Below, piece after piece: positions 18,886-29,319 of a DNA stretch of 64,000 bases. The notes beneath the pieces are model-generated. The model did not search any database. It saw only the letters and a program-made list of their open reading frames with translations, and was not told the DNA's origin. Each line of letters starts with the position of its first letter. The first letter of the stretch is position 1. Made by a program: the position numbers and the translations under genes. Origin of the DNA: Symsagittifera roscoffensis (lineage: Eukaryota; Xenacoelomorpha; Acoela; Convolutidae); the NCBI RefSeq assembly GCF_963678635.1, contig NC_087071.1, positions 22,595,194 to 22,659,193 of the forward strand, given 5' to 3'.

Positions 18886-19714
18886 TGAGTTTACTGTACA
18901 TTTGATTTCAACAGCATCAATGGATTATTTCCCAGACAACACTTTGGCCAGTTTTAGAAATTTTTTTAAAGAAGAAATAGCTTTAGTCGGAGATTGGAGG
19001 GTTGCTCTCTCAAAAATAATTTTCCCCACAAAATTAAACAATGTTACTGATGAGGAATTTACGTACTTCAGAGCATCCAAAGTAGTAGCCAGTAAATCCA
19101 ACGCTGGCAATCGGAATACAATTTCCAGACCTTACTATGGCGAAAAAGTTTTTATCAAATCAGGAGAGTACACTTTTATAGAACAATTGATTAATGAGAT
19201 AAAAACAAAACTCAAAGACAAAATTCATTTTGATGCGAGTCCTCAAGAAATCACGAATAGCATGAGCCTTTGGATGAACGCAAATGAAGGAATCTCATTC
19301 CCAAGTCCCCAAATACCCAGTCTGTTAGGCTACAATGCAAAGCTTGATGAGAACGGTGAATATCACATTGGTTACAAAATGATACCCTCCTTCGATGCAT
19401 CTTATGAGGGAAACGAACTGTACGAATCTCATTTCCCATATGACTTATCAAGTGACACAAGTCTAATTTTTGTCTATATTGACATTATTCAATACCAAAC
19501 TGTTGGTGATGCAAATAGACGCATCAAAAACGGTAGTGCCTGCAGCATTGAACCTAATCATCGAAAAAACTTCACTAATTTAGACTACAAAAAATTATTC
19601 ACTTCATCTGTACAATCAATATCGGTACAGTTGCGCACAGAAACTGGAAGACTAGTGCCCTTTGCAGGAACTGGTAAAGTTGTGTTGACTCTAAAATTCA
19701 AGCGCTTTGATTGA
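18875..19714 (+). CDS. Minor capsid (penton-like) protein
   Basis: 279 codons from ATG 18875, overlapping the integrase stop by 11 nt. The N-terminus (FTVHLISTASMDYFPDNTLASFRN) followed by LVGDWRVALSKIIFP is the signature start of Polinton minor capsid proteins (a strand pattern, then GxWxVALxxI). The C-terminus (VVLTLKFKRF) is a closing beta strand. Such proteins form a single jelly roll at capsid vertices. No lesion seen. Confidence 0.88.
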   Translation: MGSDEFTVHLISTASMDYFPDNTLASFRNFFKEEIALVGDWRVALSKIIFPTKLNNVTDEEFTYFRASKVVASKSNAGNRNTISRPYYGEKVFIKSGEYTFIEQLINEIKTKLKDKIHFDASPQEITNSMSLWMNANEGISFPSPQIPSLLGYNAKLDENGEYHIGYKMIPSFDASYEGNELYESHFPYDLSSDTSLIFVYIDIIQYQTVGDANRRIKNGSACSIEPNHRKNFTNLDYKKLFTSSVQSISVQLRTETGRLVPFAGTGKVVLTLKFKRFD

Positions 19715-19720
19715 AAACCA

Positions 19721-20140
19721 ATGGAACAATATTATGCAAAGCAAGCTTCACTTCCTCATTTCTCTGCACACTACCGACAACGCGGCAGTGGATTTGGCGC
19801 TTTGGCTGCTGGTATTGGTCGTGTTGCTATACCGTTTGCACGACGGGTTATTCTACCGGCTGCGAAAAAACTGGGCAGAGAACTTTTGATGAGTGCAGCG
19901 CCAGAACTGATTGATGTCGCTATGAAAAAGAAGTCTCCTAAACAAGCATTGAAAAACACTGTCACAAAAACTGCAAGAAAACAACTCGGCAGTGGTAGAC
20001 GTCGTCAAAAGACACCAATGAATGGATTACGAAGAAAAAGGTCAGTAGGGGCTCGAAAAAGAAAAACAACCATTCGAAGAAAAACCAGACCAGTGAGAAG
20101 TCGAGCAGATTTTTTCTCAAACATAAAAAATGATCATTAA
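19721..20140 (+). CDS. Basic core or pVI/pX-like capsid-associated protein
   Basis: 139 codons from ATG 19721. A Gly/Ala-rich hydrophobic helix (GSGFGALAAGIGRVAIPF) near residue 21 is followed by alternating hydrophobic and basic segments (RRVILPAAKKLGRELL) and an extremely Arg/Lys-rich C-terminal half (RRKRSVGARKRKTT). Placement between the minor and major capsid genes and the GxG-x-G...G-I/L-F/G-R start match the adenovirus pX/pVI-like proteins of Polintons, which bind DNA or the inner capsid wall. The stop overlaps the major capsid ATG by 11 nt. Confidence 0.8.
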   Translation: MEQYYAKQASLPHFSAHYRQRGSGFGALAAGIGRVAIPFARRVILPAAKKLGRELLMSAAPELIDVAMKKKSPKQALKNTVTKTARKQLGSGRRRQKTPMNGLRRKRSVGARKRKTTIRRKTRPVRSRADFFSNIKNDH

Positions 20141-21438
20141 TTTGTTACCCAATGAAGCTACCCATAGCTCTCTGGATTTGTTTGAAAAACAACCTCTTTT
20201 GATTACTTTTGAAAACGCTTTTGATCAAAAAATTGGACCTGTCTATTCGCCCAATGGACCAATGCTTGAATTTGAAATCACCGGTGACCGTAATAATTTT
20301 GTTGACCTGCAAAAAATTAATTTGGAAATACGATGCAAAGTAACGCAATCAAATGGAGCTGATCTGCGATACGACAACACTGATCCTACTGTGTCTGATT
20401 CACCTTTCCTCGTAAGCAACTCCCTGTATTCCCTTTTCTCTGACTGTACCCTCTCTGCTAATGGACTCAAAATCTCAAATGCCAATAGTAATTTTGCGCA
20501 TAAAAGCTTTATTGGAACAGAATTTTCTAACAGCAAAGGAGCCAAGGACTCATGGCTTAAGTGTCAGGGATATCGTTTTGAAAACAATCCCGCTGCAATC
20601 GATGCAGCTGATTTCACATCTCAACGAGAACTGGTCCGTGAATCGAGGGATATTTGGTTCTATGGACCCGCAGGAGTTAATTTTTTTCACATGTGACAAG
20701 CATTTGTTGAGCGGTGTTACCCTCAGACTTTCCTACAGACGTTCTCATGAAGACTTTCTCATTATATCGGAAGATGCTGCCAAGCATTACAAGCTGCAAA
20801 TACTCGAAGCGAACCTATATGTTAGAAAAATGACTGTGACCGACCATGTGCTCTCTGCCATTGAATCAACTTTGCTCAAAACTCCTGCGAACTACCCATA
20901 TCAAGAAGAAATTACAAAAACATTTCTTGCAACAGCTGGTCAGCGCAGCTGGCAACAGGAAGATATTTTTGCTCGTGAACCGGTGAGACAAATTATAATC
21001 GCATTGAACACAAATAATGCATTTCTAGGAACAAACCGAACGAATCCTTTTCATTATCAAAAGTTTGGATTGGAGCAAGTTACCTTGAGACGGAACGGTT
21101 TACCAATAGCAAGTACACCAATCAGTACACAAGATCATAAACGTCTCTTCTTTAACACACTATCAGCGCTAGGTTTGTTGCACTGCGGGCTGGGAATCAC
21201 TCTGGATAACTACCAACAGCACTTTATTATGTGTTTCGATCTCACTAGCACACAGCAGGCAGCTCATGACTTCTTGCATCCAGAACTTACTAACTGCTCA
21301 GTTTCACTCGATCTTCAATTCTCAAACGCTTTGACAGCAAACCTGGAAATTTTTGTTTGGGGTATACGCTCATCGAATGTATTTATTACATCTGACCGTA
21401 AAGTTACAAAGAACGTCCTTCCAATTTCGACTGTCTGA
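20130..21438 (+). CDS. MCP: Major capsid protein (double jelly roll), split by one T insertion
   Basis: ATG 20130. The first frame runs to 20696 and includes the start NLLPNEATHSSLDLFEKQPL and EFEITGDRNNFVDLQ, standard for Polinton major capsid proteins. A run of seven T at 20681-20687 then puts translation out of frame. The remaining ~250 codons are open in the adjacent frame to TGA at 21436-21438 and contain FLGTNRTNPFHYQKFGL and LEIFVWGIR, also typical. One base too many in the T run explains the break. About 435 residues in all, the usual length. Either a slippage or consensus error, or a real null mutation in the capsid gene. Confidence 0.92.
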
Positions 21439-21440
21439 AA

Positions 21441-21887
21441 ATGGATGAAATCAAGTTACAGGATCTTATTCAGAACTGTAAACATCTGAAATATAAGTTT
21501 CTTGGAGTATTTGCAGCGGATAATTTTCCACCTCACATCCCAAACAACATCTTTATGATTGTGAATACTTCAAAATCAAATTCTCCGGGGACACATTGGA
21601 TTGTGATTTGCAACAGAAGAAATATTTTATATTTTGCTGATCCTCTCGGTCTTCCTCTTTGGCAGTACACCAATCTGTTTAAACGACTGAACGAGAAATT
21701 TCATCAGGTCACTGAAATAATGACAAATTATCCCATGCAAGACTCAAACTCTACCATGTGCGGTTCTTTTTGTATTTATATTGCACATTTGATTTATGAT
21801 AAAAACTTTAATGGTGATGCTTCTGATTTTGTTTACATAAATGATCATGTTTTGAAACGTTTTCTAACTCACATGCTTTCTCATTAA
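21441..21887 (+). CDS. PRO: Adenain-like cysteine protease
   Basis: 148 codons, ATG two bases after the capsid stop. Catalytic residues in family order: His in GTHWIVI (about residue 51), Asp in FADPLG (about 66), Gln in MQDSNS (about 99) and Cys in MCGSFC (about 106). Length and motifs match Polinton/adenovirus maturation proteases of the Ulp1/C5 clan, which process capsid and core precursors. Intact. Confidence 0.93.
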   Translation: MDEIKLQDLIQNCKHLKYKFLGVFAADNFPPHIPNNIFMIVNTSKSNSPGTHWIVICNRRNILYFADPLGLPLWQYTNLFKRLNEKFHQVTEIMTNYPMQDSNSTMCGSFCIYIAHLIYDKNFNGDASDFVYINDHVLKRFLTHMLSH

Positions 21888-22627
21888 CTAACTATTTTAT
21901 ATGGCTGTTTTGTACACTTTTCAATTTCATTTTAAACATTATATTTTTTAGTAATTGACATTTTTACTCAATTGTTAAATTAATAGCAATAATCCGAGAA
22001 GTTAGATTACTATCAAAAAAAATACAAAATCGATCTATGGGGGGATATCACCATACCAGCAACTGTTGCCTCCTTTCAGTACATTTTCCGGACGGGTTTC
22101 GAAACGCCGCCTTTCGGCGGAGAGTCGAGCGCCATGCGTTTTCCTCTACTCGGACCCCAGGAAATTTTGTTCCACTTCAATTTTATAGTAACAATTAGGT
22201 ACAAGTTTAGACAATATTTCTACACAAAAACGGATCAAACATGCACAATACTCGAATCTTTCCTAACCCATATGCTTTTTCATTAAACTATTATTTAGTT
22301 CTACATGACTGTTTTCGTATACATTTCAATCAACTTGTCAATGAAATTAAGCTTCTGATTTCCTTAACAATAATGATTCTATTTTGAAACGTTTCCTATT
22401 TCATATGTTTTCTCATTATTTAACAATTTTTTTTTTAACATTTGTATTTTTTATTCATTTGCTTTAATTGATTTTTTTTCCATTTTTTTTTGTTAATTAG
22501 AGTATTAATCAAGTATCGAATTACAATGTAGGCTCAAAACCATTTAGCCCACTTTGGATTTCTCAAAACATTTTAGTTTGCTAAATAGAATACTTAAAAA
22601 TATAGCACTATTCAAATTATTCGAATA
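21888..22627. other. Polinton right subterminal region with decayed copies of the protease gene end
   Basis: No ORF of note. Segments at about 22250-22330 and 22370-22430 resemble the protease 3' end and its downstream sequence (21846-21935), sharing TTTTGAAACGTTT, CATATGCTTTTTCATTAA and CTGTTTT...ACATTTCAAT. A GC-richer patch at 22035-22160 contains a hairpin CCGCC/GGCGG with loop TTTC and differs from its surroundings. Confidence 0.55.
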
Positions 22628-23016
22628 AATTTCAAGCTGATTCTATACATATATTTCAAACATATTCGGTGCAGAAATCAAGCCTCTTTCATATACCATG
22701 CATGAAACTAATCGCTATAACCACTTTATATACCACTCCAATTTGGTGCATAAACAAAAAGAACGAAATACACCGTCTGGGCATTTGGACGATTTAGCTA
22801 TCAACCTAACAAAAATTTACATTCAGGATCATTGGTTTAAAAAATTATACATTGGGATCAAACTTGTGGGATCATTATTTGGGATCATAACAAATTTTAC
22901 ATGGGATCAGTACTTTGGGATCTCAAAAATTTACGTTGGGATCTCAATACCCAATGATCCCTGTAGGGATCACCCCCCCCCCCCCCCCGATCCCAGTGTA
23001 AATTAGCTATACTACT
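22628..23016 (-). repeat. Polinton terminal inverted repeat, right
   Basis: 389 bp, inverted copy of 4424-4821. The homopolymer here is 16 C (22973-22988) against 21 G on the left, and the left has an extra TGGGT beside it; elsewhere only about six or seven substitutions are seen. A 102-codon ORF crossing it is an artefact. Confidence 0.95.
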
Positions 23017-23022
23017 CACAAC
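23017..23022. repeat. Polinton target-site duplication, right copy
   Basis: CACAAC, identical to 4418-4423. Confidence 0.93.
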
Positions 23023-24300
23023 AAAATTTGACATGAACTGAACTGCTCGTAGACGGCAAACTCTAAATGTTCCGACTGCTCTTCAACTGTGATACAGTGA
23101 ATTTTTGCCTTACAAGGTTTAAAAAAAATTATTCCAGAAAAAATTGATTTTTTTTTCATAATTTAATTAAAAAACTATCACGTCGAGTAACCAAAGCGTT
23201 TAGTAACATATTAATAAAACTAAACATTTTGCCTCGATTCGAAATGAAATGGTTTATGGGCGGGATAAAACGCCGCTTACGCGTTAATAGCACAAGATAT
23301 CTTGCATGCTAATTGTCCCAAATTGGCCAAACAGACAATCATTAAACACCTTAGTTTTTTTTTAATTCGGTTTTAAAACAACATTACCCTTTGAATGATA
23401 TTACTTTATGCGAAGTCATATTCATACAATTTAGTTTTTACAAGATGGGATAGATTTGAAACTGTAAAACATCGCAGTTCTTAATTTCAAGTTTTTAGCC
23501 TTATTCAGTATTTAAATTCTCGTTCTATAAATTTGGGTGTCATCAATGCATTGAGTCAACCTCTTAAAAGCTTATCTTGTTGTATGTTCGATTTTCCATT
23601 TATGTTCGAAATTGAGTAAAAATGAAAAACTAGTTGTGCTTAAACAGTACAAAAAACTGGAAAACATGACACCAAAAACTGAAATCGAAATATTTTGTTT
23701 CCGCAAAAAGAGAAAACAGCTAAAAAGAGAAGTAATTTTCAAACAAAATTGAGAAAAACTTAAGTAAGCAGTTGAGAAACTTGTACATACGGAGTTCATT
23801 CCTGTATATTGGAGTTTTGGATTTTTAAGTTTTACATGAGATTTTATGTCCCCTTTGCGAAATCCATTCGAAAGTCTTGGGCTAGGTTGAATTGAGCAAA
23901 CATCAGGCTGAGAGAAATACGGGAAAAATTATCAAATTCAAGAAACTGAGAACAATGATGAGCCTTGCTGCAGTATTTTATAAAAAAAACTGAAAAATTG
24001 AAAGACCTTGTTCTCGCCAAAAACGAAATCAAAATCAAAACCTCTAATAATGAAAAAAAAACAATCGTTTTAACGAGATACTTTTGAGAGAATTTTAATG
24101 AAATTTCAATTGGGAAACGGATATACAAAAACAAAAATCCAAAATCAACCAGAACCCCTTAGTGAAGCAAAAAAGAATCATTTAGGTAGACAGAAAATGG
24201 TCGGAAACAAAGGTTATGAAAACAAACAAAACGAGAGAAGAGAGAAGTCAATAATTTCTGATTGAAAGCACTTGAACACGTTTTTGAACTGAAGTATTTA
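23023..24300. other. No gene supported
   Basis: AT-rich flank between the Polinton and the Tc1 element. Short minus-strand ORFs (23572-23799, 23844-24134, 24159-24422) are Phe/Leu/Ser-rich, as expected from poly-A/T composition. Confidence 0.45.
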
Positions 24301-25626
24301 CTCCGCGTCATAATTTTTTGTACCATCTTAATACATGGTAAAAAGTTGTTTAAAGTCAAATTTTGGCCAAATTTTTTCGTGAATTTAGGTTTTTGTTGAA
24401 AAATGTCACGAACTGCGCGCAAATGGCTATTTTCACATGCACTCAGGCGAGATCAGTTGGTTCAATTTTTGTTCAGTTTGTTCAGTTTTTGACATGCACT
24501 CACGCAATATTATCGTTTTAGCGCAAGGGAAACATGCAAATAGTTTTTCATATCGCCAAATCAGCCAAGAACTGAATTTACCAAGATCAACAGTGCAGTA
24601 TATGATCAAGAATGACTACTCAAGCGTGAAAGCAAAGCGGGGACTCAAGCATGTGGCCGTTGGCTTGACAAAATTGTGTATAAAACGATACATTGCTCTA
24701 CTGAAAAAACGCAAAGAAAGGGTGACAGCCTCACAAATCCTGAGGGAGTCAGCCCTCAAAATCAGCAGAAGAACGGTTCATCGGGCGTTATCAAGAATGA
24801 GGTATAGGTACAAAAATGCAAAGTTCACGATAATTTTGACAAAAAAAAAGAAAGAAAACCGAGTACGCCTCTGCACTGAATGGTTGACTAAACCAAAAAA
24901 CTGGGATGAAGTCGTCTTTACGGATGAAAAAAAATTTAACCTAGACGAACCTGACAACCTGGTGTTCCTGGATGGAGGAAAATCATCAAGTTAGCCTCAA
25001 TAAACGTCATTGTGGGGGTGGTTCCCTAATAGTCTGGGGTATGATTTTTTCGACTGGTCACATTTTTGTCAAAACGGTATCTGGTCGAATAACTTCAGAC
25101 GCCTATATCAAGCTGGTGGAAGATACTGCCTTCCCTTTAATGAGAGACCTTCTCCCCGATGGTTTCGTACTGCAACAAGACAATTGCAGTATTCATAATT
25201 CAAAAAAAAGTTTGGACTGTTTTGAGGAGACGGGAATTGAATTTCTACCTTGGCCCAGCAGGAGCCCGGACCTCAACATTATAGGAAAGTTTGGACTGTT
25301 TTGAGGAGACGGGAATTGAATTTCTACCTTGGCCCAGCAGGAGCCCGGACCTCAACATTATAGGAAACGTGTGGAGCATGTGGAACTGAAAGAAACAGTT
25401 TTAGAAGCCGTAGACCACATGAACTCGCATGTTTCTGAATATGTTAAAACTCTGTTCTCATTGTTGTATAGTCGTTTCTTATCATGTGTTACGAGAAATG
25501 GAAATAACGTTTCTTACTGACTTTTTATAAGTTTCAGAAATGGTACGAAAAAATTCGGAACACTTTTGCTTTGAACTGATGAAATTACATGTATTAAGAT
25601 GGTACGAAAAAATATGACGCACAGAG
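24301..25626 (+). mobile_element. Tc1/mariner-family element with a dead transposase
   Basis: 1,326 bp with ~37-39-bp inverted ends (CTCCGCGTCATAATTTTTT at the left, its near complement at 25588-25626), each flanked by TA. The transposase starts near 24437 or 24494 with a helix-turn-helix (SYRQISQELNLPRSTVQYMI) and a second HTH (SRRTVHRAL), then the first catalytic Asp (VFTDEKKF). A frame change near 24970 leads to GGGSLIVWG and the second Asp (LQQDNCSIH). The third catalytic residue, Glu in the usual NxIENVW context, is Gly in both copies here (LNIIG). A 79-bp tandem duplication also breaks the frame. The element is inactive. Confidence 0.9.
25207..25364 (+). repeat. 79-bp tandem duplication inside the Tc1 transposase
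   Basis: The block from AAAGTTTGGACTG to AACATTATAGG is present twice with a period of 79, essentially identical. It is not a multiple of three, so it shifts the frame just before the last catalytic position. It is either a recent slippage event or an assembly artefact. Confidence 0.9.
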
Positions 25627-25924
25627 TAAGAAGCTCAATATGTTTTGAGTCTTGATTTTATTGTGCGCGTTTGAAGAAAACAGTTAGCAAAACCATGCCC
25701 AGAACAAGTACCAAAAACTTTATAATTTTTTGTAATTTCATTAGTTTTGAGATTAACAAACGTTTGCGAAGTTTTTAGAACAATGGCAAGAATCCGAAAA
25801 TATATATTTTTGGAATGTAATGTTCTAAGCAATTACGTTATCAAAAATTTTAACCCGACTATATGCGAGCTGCCAGTTTTTTCTTCAAAAAATGTTTCGA
25901 AGAAAAAAATAATTTCCTGACAAA

Positions 25925-27480
25925 TTGAAAGTTGATGATGTCATACCTACTTTCAAATGCGGCAAAAAATCAAAATGCGGAAAATGCAGACCAATATCTT
26001 TGCTGCAAATATTACCTAAATCTTCTGAAAATTCTATATGCGTTCGAAATACTTGCTTCCTACAAAAATATCAAAATTTAACGTTGAAGCAGTTAGGCTA
26101 TCAAAGCATAAAGTCTACAAAAAATGCCAACAAGAAAGTTGAATTTTTTTTTGACTCTTTACGCACAAAAAGTGAGTGTCTTGCTGCTTTTTGATCTATC
26201 GAAAGCGTTTGACACAATCAATCAAATTATTTTTTTGTAAAAATGTTTTTCCGTTGGTTTGAGGAGACTTATTATTGATAACCATAAGAAAGAACACATT
26301 AAGTCCAAGTTGATATAAGAAAACAGACTCTAAACTAAAATAGTTTGATGTTCCACAGGATTTAGTTTTGAGACCTATTTTGTTTCTGACTTTTGTTATT
26401 GATATACCAAAAACTTGCCGAAGTTCGATGATTGCTGATGATACCAACATGTACGGAAAAACCGTTGACCAAGGACAAAGGACAAAAATTGTCTCTTTGA
26501 GTGACGTATCCAGCTAGATCGCATGTAAAATTTTTGATTTTAAACAAAAATAAAAGCTAACTTATTCATTTGAAAACGATATCGACAATTGTATAATGCC
26601 AATGGATGATACGAAACTTGATTTTTCTTCCGAAATGAAGTATTTGAGAGTAATTGTTGACAAAATTACAGATAATAAAAACCATATCTCATATTCACGC
26701 AAAAAAGTTCATCATCATAATTATATTATTACAAAATGTTATTTTAACCCTCTATTTCTAACTATAAACTTTTCTTTGAATCTGTTGTACAGTAAGGTGT
26801 TTTGATTTATGGGCTAGCCAAAAAACGGAGTCAAGAAAACTTGAGCTTTTGAAAGATCGAAAGCTAAGGCTACTTTTTTCCTTAAAAAGTACAGATACTG
26901 TGCGATTAAAAAAAATTAAAGTTAGGCACATGGAGAGAGTTGCATATTTATGAACTGATAACATTACTTGTGAAGTTTTTAAACAATCAACATCCATGTA
27001 AACAAATTATTTTTACGAAAAAACAGTTGAAGTGGAAGAATTTTCGTATGGATCAAAAAGAATCAGAAGTTTGAGAATTTTGAGTAGGATTACTTGTAGC
27101 AAAAAAAAAACAATAGCTTATACACAATGTATAAATTTCAATTTTTTTGTAGTAATTGACAAAATTTTAATTGCTGGTCTTATTAATACTGACAAGTTTG
27201 AAAAAATTTGAACGAAACTTCGGTATTTATTTGGGTTATTTTTTGTTTCTTTTTGGCTCTTATGGGTAAATTTTAAAACTTAGTTGATGGATATTTAAAA
27301 TATGTTTTTGTCTCCTCAAATGATATGAAAAGCCTATGTTTTTCGGTCAATAACTCGGACAGTTTTTTTAAAGATCAGACTGTATAGCAGGGGTAAATTT
27401 TTGCTCAGAGGCGTCACATTGACAAGCAATTGCTTTTTGACGACCTCCCAAAAATTTGTTTGTACTAATTGATATTTATT
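25925..27480 (+). mobile_element. LINE (non-LTR retrotransposon) copy, family A, degenerate
   Basis: Plus-strand frames give, in order, RPISLLQILPK (about 25990), LTLKQLGYQS (about 26080), LSKAFDTIN (about 26190-26220), a GSVLGPILF-like block (26360-26390), the catalytic IADDTNMYGKT (about 26420-26465), DFSSEMKYLRVIVD (about 26620) and a C-terminal region to about 26950. This is the order of RT blocks 0-7 in CR1/Jockey-like LINEs. Frameshifts and stops separate the blocks. The 3' part, from CAGTTGAAGTGGAAG (27026) to the GACGACCTCCC tail (27440), matches the inverted copy at 32660-33900. Confidence 0.8.
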
Positions 27481-27619
27481 ATATTGTTATGAAAACAAAT
27501 TGGCGAATCAAAGGCGCGTTTTGTTGATTAGAATACAGTCAAATTTCGATGAACAATCTTGAGCTGAATTGTCACATCAATCTAATGGTCAGGTTGTGTT
27601 TATGGGAAGAAATCAGGGG

Positions 27620-27819
27620 NNNNNNNNNNNNNNNNNNNNNNNNNNNNNNNNNNNNNNNNNNNNNNNNNNNNNNNNNNNNNNNNNNNNNNNNNNNNNNNNN
27701 NNNNNNNNNNNNNNNNNNNNNNNNNNNNNNNNNNNNNNNNNNNNNNNNNNNNNNNNNNNNNNNNNNNNNNNNNNNNNNNNNNNNNNNNNNNNNNNNNNNN
27801 NNNNNNNNNNNNNNNNNNN
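27620..27819. other. Scaffold gap of 200 N
   Basis: Exactly 200 unknown bases; the real distance is not known. ORFs crossing it are meaningless. Confidence 0.99.
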
Positions 27820-28029
27820 TCGTAGAACGATAGAAGTCGATTGCTCTGCAACTAGCAAAGAAAGTTCCGACCACCATGATAGAAAAAACAAGTGTTTTTT
27901 TTTTTCAAATTGAGTCATTTTTCTTCTGTGATGTGATGATAGATATGCACAAAAATGATAACTAAAGCATGCTTGTAGGCATATACGATTTATCAGCAGT
28001 TTTCATCGAAAAAAGAATTGAAAAACATC

Positions 28030-28760
28030 CAAATTTTCAACTTTTTGCCGATTTGTTTTGAGTTTTTTCCCTTTCAAACTGTTTAATGTCATCGTTGCCA
28101 TCTTTTTCCTTGTAATGCTCAGCAAAACATTATTGTAAAGTTTCAGATTTCGGAGGCATTTTGCGCCCATTTTTGTTGCCCTGACCAATTAATATGGGAT
28201 GATTTTACGTTAGTTTTTTTACGTTAGTTTTTTTTCAAAATCGAGTACAAAAAAATATTGTATTGTGTCGAGTGTTAAAATGATTTCAAGGTTTTTCCAG
28301 CTGTGATTTAAACGATAATCAGAAATCAGAAGAAGGCGTTGCTAATAGAGCTAAGTTTTTCCAGCTTCAGTAAAGGATTTTTTTTTGTCCGAAATAAAAA
28401 TGAAAATCAAAAGTTTAAAAACGGTTTCTCTCGACACTGTGATACTTGATTAAGAATTTCTGATTATCGTTCAAATCACAGCTGGAAAAACCTTGAATTC
28501 ATTTTAACACTCGACACAATACAATAATTGTTTTTGTAATTGATTTTGTGTGAAAAAAAATAACGTACAAGTTACACCATATTCAGTGGACAGGGCAACA
28601 AAAAATGGGCGCAAAGTGCCTTCCACACCTGATTTCTTATATCATGCTTTGTTAAAATTTAGTAGGAAAAAGATGGCAAAGATGATATTAAATATTTTGA
28701 AAGCTTATTTTATATCTTCACAAACTGTTGAGCAAAAATTGGCTGTGCTCCTATAATTCA
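28030..28760. repeat. Large foldback (imperfect palindrome)
   Basis: Arms of about 300 bp, 28030-28335 and 28450-28760, pair with each other around a ~115-bp centre. The best conserved inner arms run from CAATACAATA through TTTTAACACTCGACACAATAC and CACAGCTGGAAAAACCTTGA. The outer parts share GGGCAACAAAAAATGGGCGC and AAAGATGGCAA. Likely a foldback-type or MITE element; no coding content. Confidence 0.75.
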
Positions 28761-29319
28761 TTTTCTGGTAATGATGACTTCGGTTTTGTGCAACCATTAT
28801 CTAGCCAATAGGCAAAAGGAACGTCTAAAATTCTAATTGGTTGAAAGTTTTCAATTTTTTGATCCCTCTGTCATGAGCACCCTCCCCAACGCGTTTGTAT
28901 GAACGTACGCATTGAATCGGCAGAAGACCTATACAGAAGACACGACTTGATATATGGGGGCTATTTTCATGGGCTCGATATATGGGGGATCGAATAGGCA
29001 GAAGGCTTTATGGGCAAAGGACCGAAAACAAAAACAAACGAAAGTCAACTATTAAATTGAATCAATTGTCGTTCAATTAAAAGAAATCAAATGAAGCATG
29101 ATTCTATCCTCCGTTACTGGATTTCTTAAAGATTAGTTCATGATGCGAAATAACAAAGAATAATGAATTTGTTTTCAATTAATTCGGGAGGGGGGTTTTC
29201 TATCTAACTTCAACAAAATGTTTATTTTCAACTATACTTACGACAGATCTTGTTAACTATCCTATCCCCCCATTACAAGAGGGGGATAATAGTAAACAAT
29301 ATACAAAATTCGTAAATGC
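28761..29319. other. No gene supported
   Basis: Contains two near copies of TCGATATATGGGGG-type words (about 28950 and 28980) with AGGCAGAAG beside them. Nothing else stands out. Confidence 0.4.

Larger units (their letters stand above)
4424..23016. mobile_element. Complete Polinton/Maverick DNA transposon
   Basis: An 18,593-bp element bounded by AG...CT termini, ~390-bp terminal inverted repeats and a perfect 6-bp target duplication. It encodes the diagnostic set: protein-primed PolB, RVE integrase, FtsK/HerA-type packaging ATPase, adenovirus-type cysteine protease, and major and minor capsid proteins. Genes for DNA replication read leftward from about 12.2 kb, virion genes rightward from about 12.7 kb. 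The two terminal repeats differ at only a handful of positions over ~370 alignable bases, which indicates a recent insertion. Three single lesions (8664-8666, 14166-14168, 20681-20687) and a frame change between the zinc-finger ORF and PolB interrupt otherwise open genes. Confidence 0.97.

Noticed and set aside
22698-23006. 102-codon ORF in the right terminal repeat, and its partner at 4439-4750
   Set aside because: Both cross the terminal repeats and the homopolymer; the same sequence appears at both ends because the repeats are inverted copies.
27549-27918. ORFs spanning the N block
   Set aside because: They are open only because N is not read as stop.
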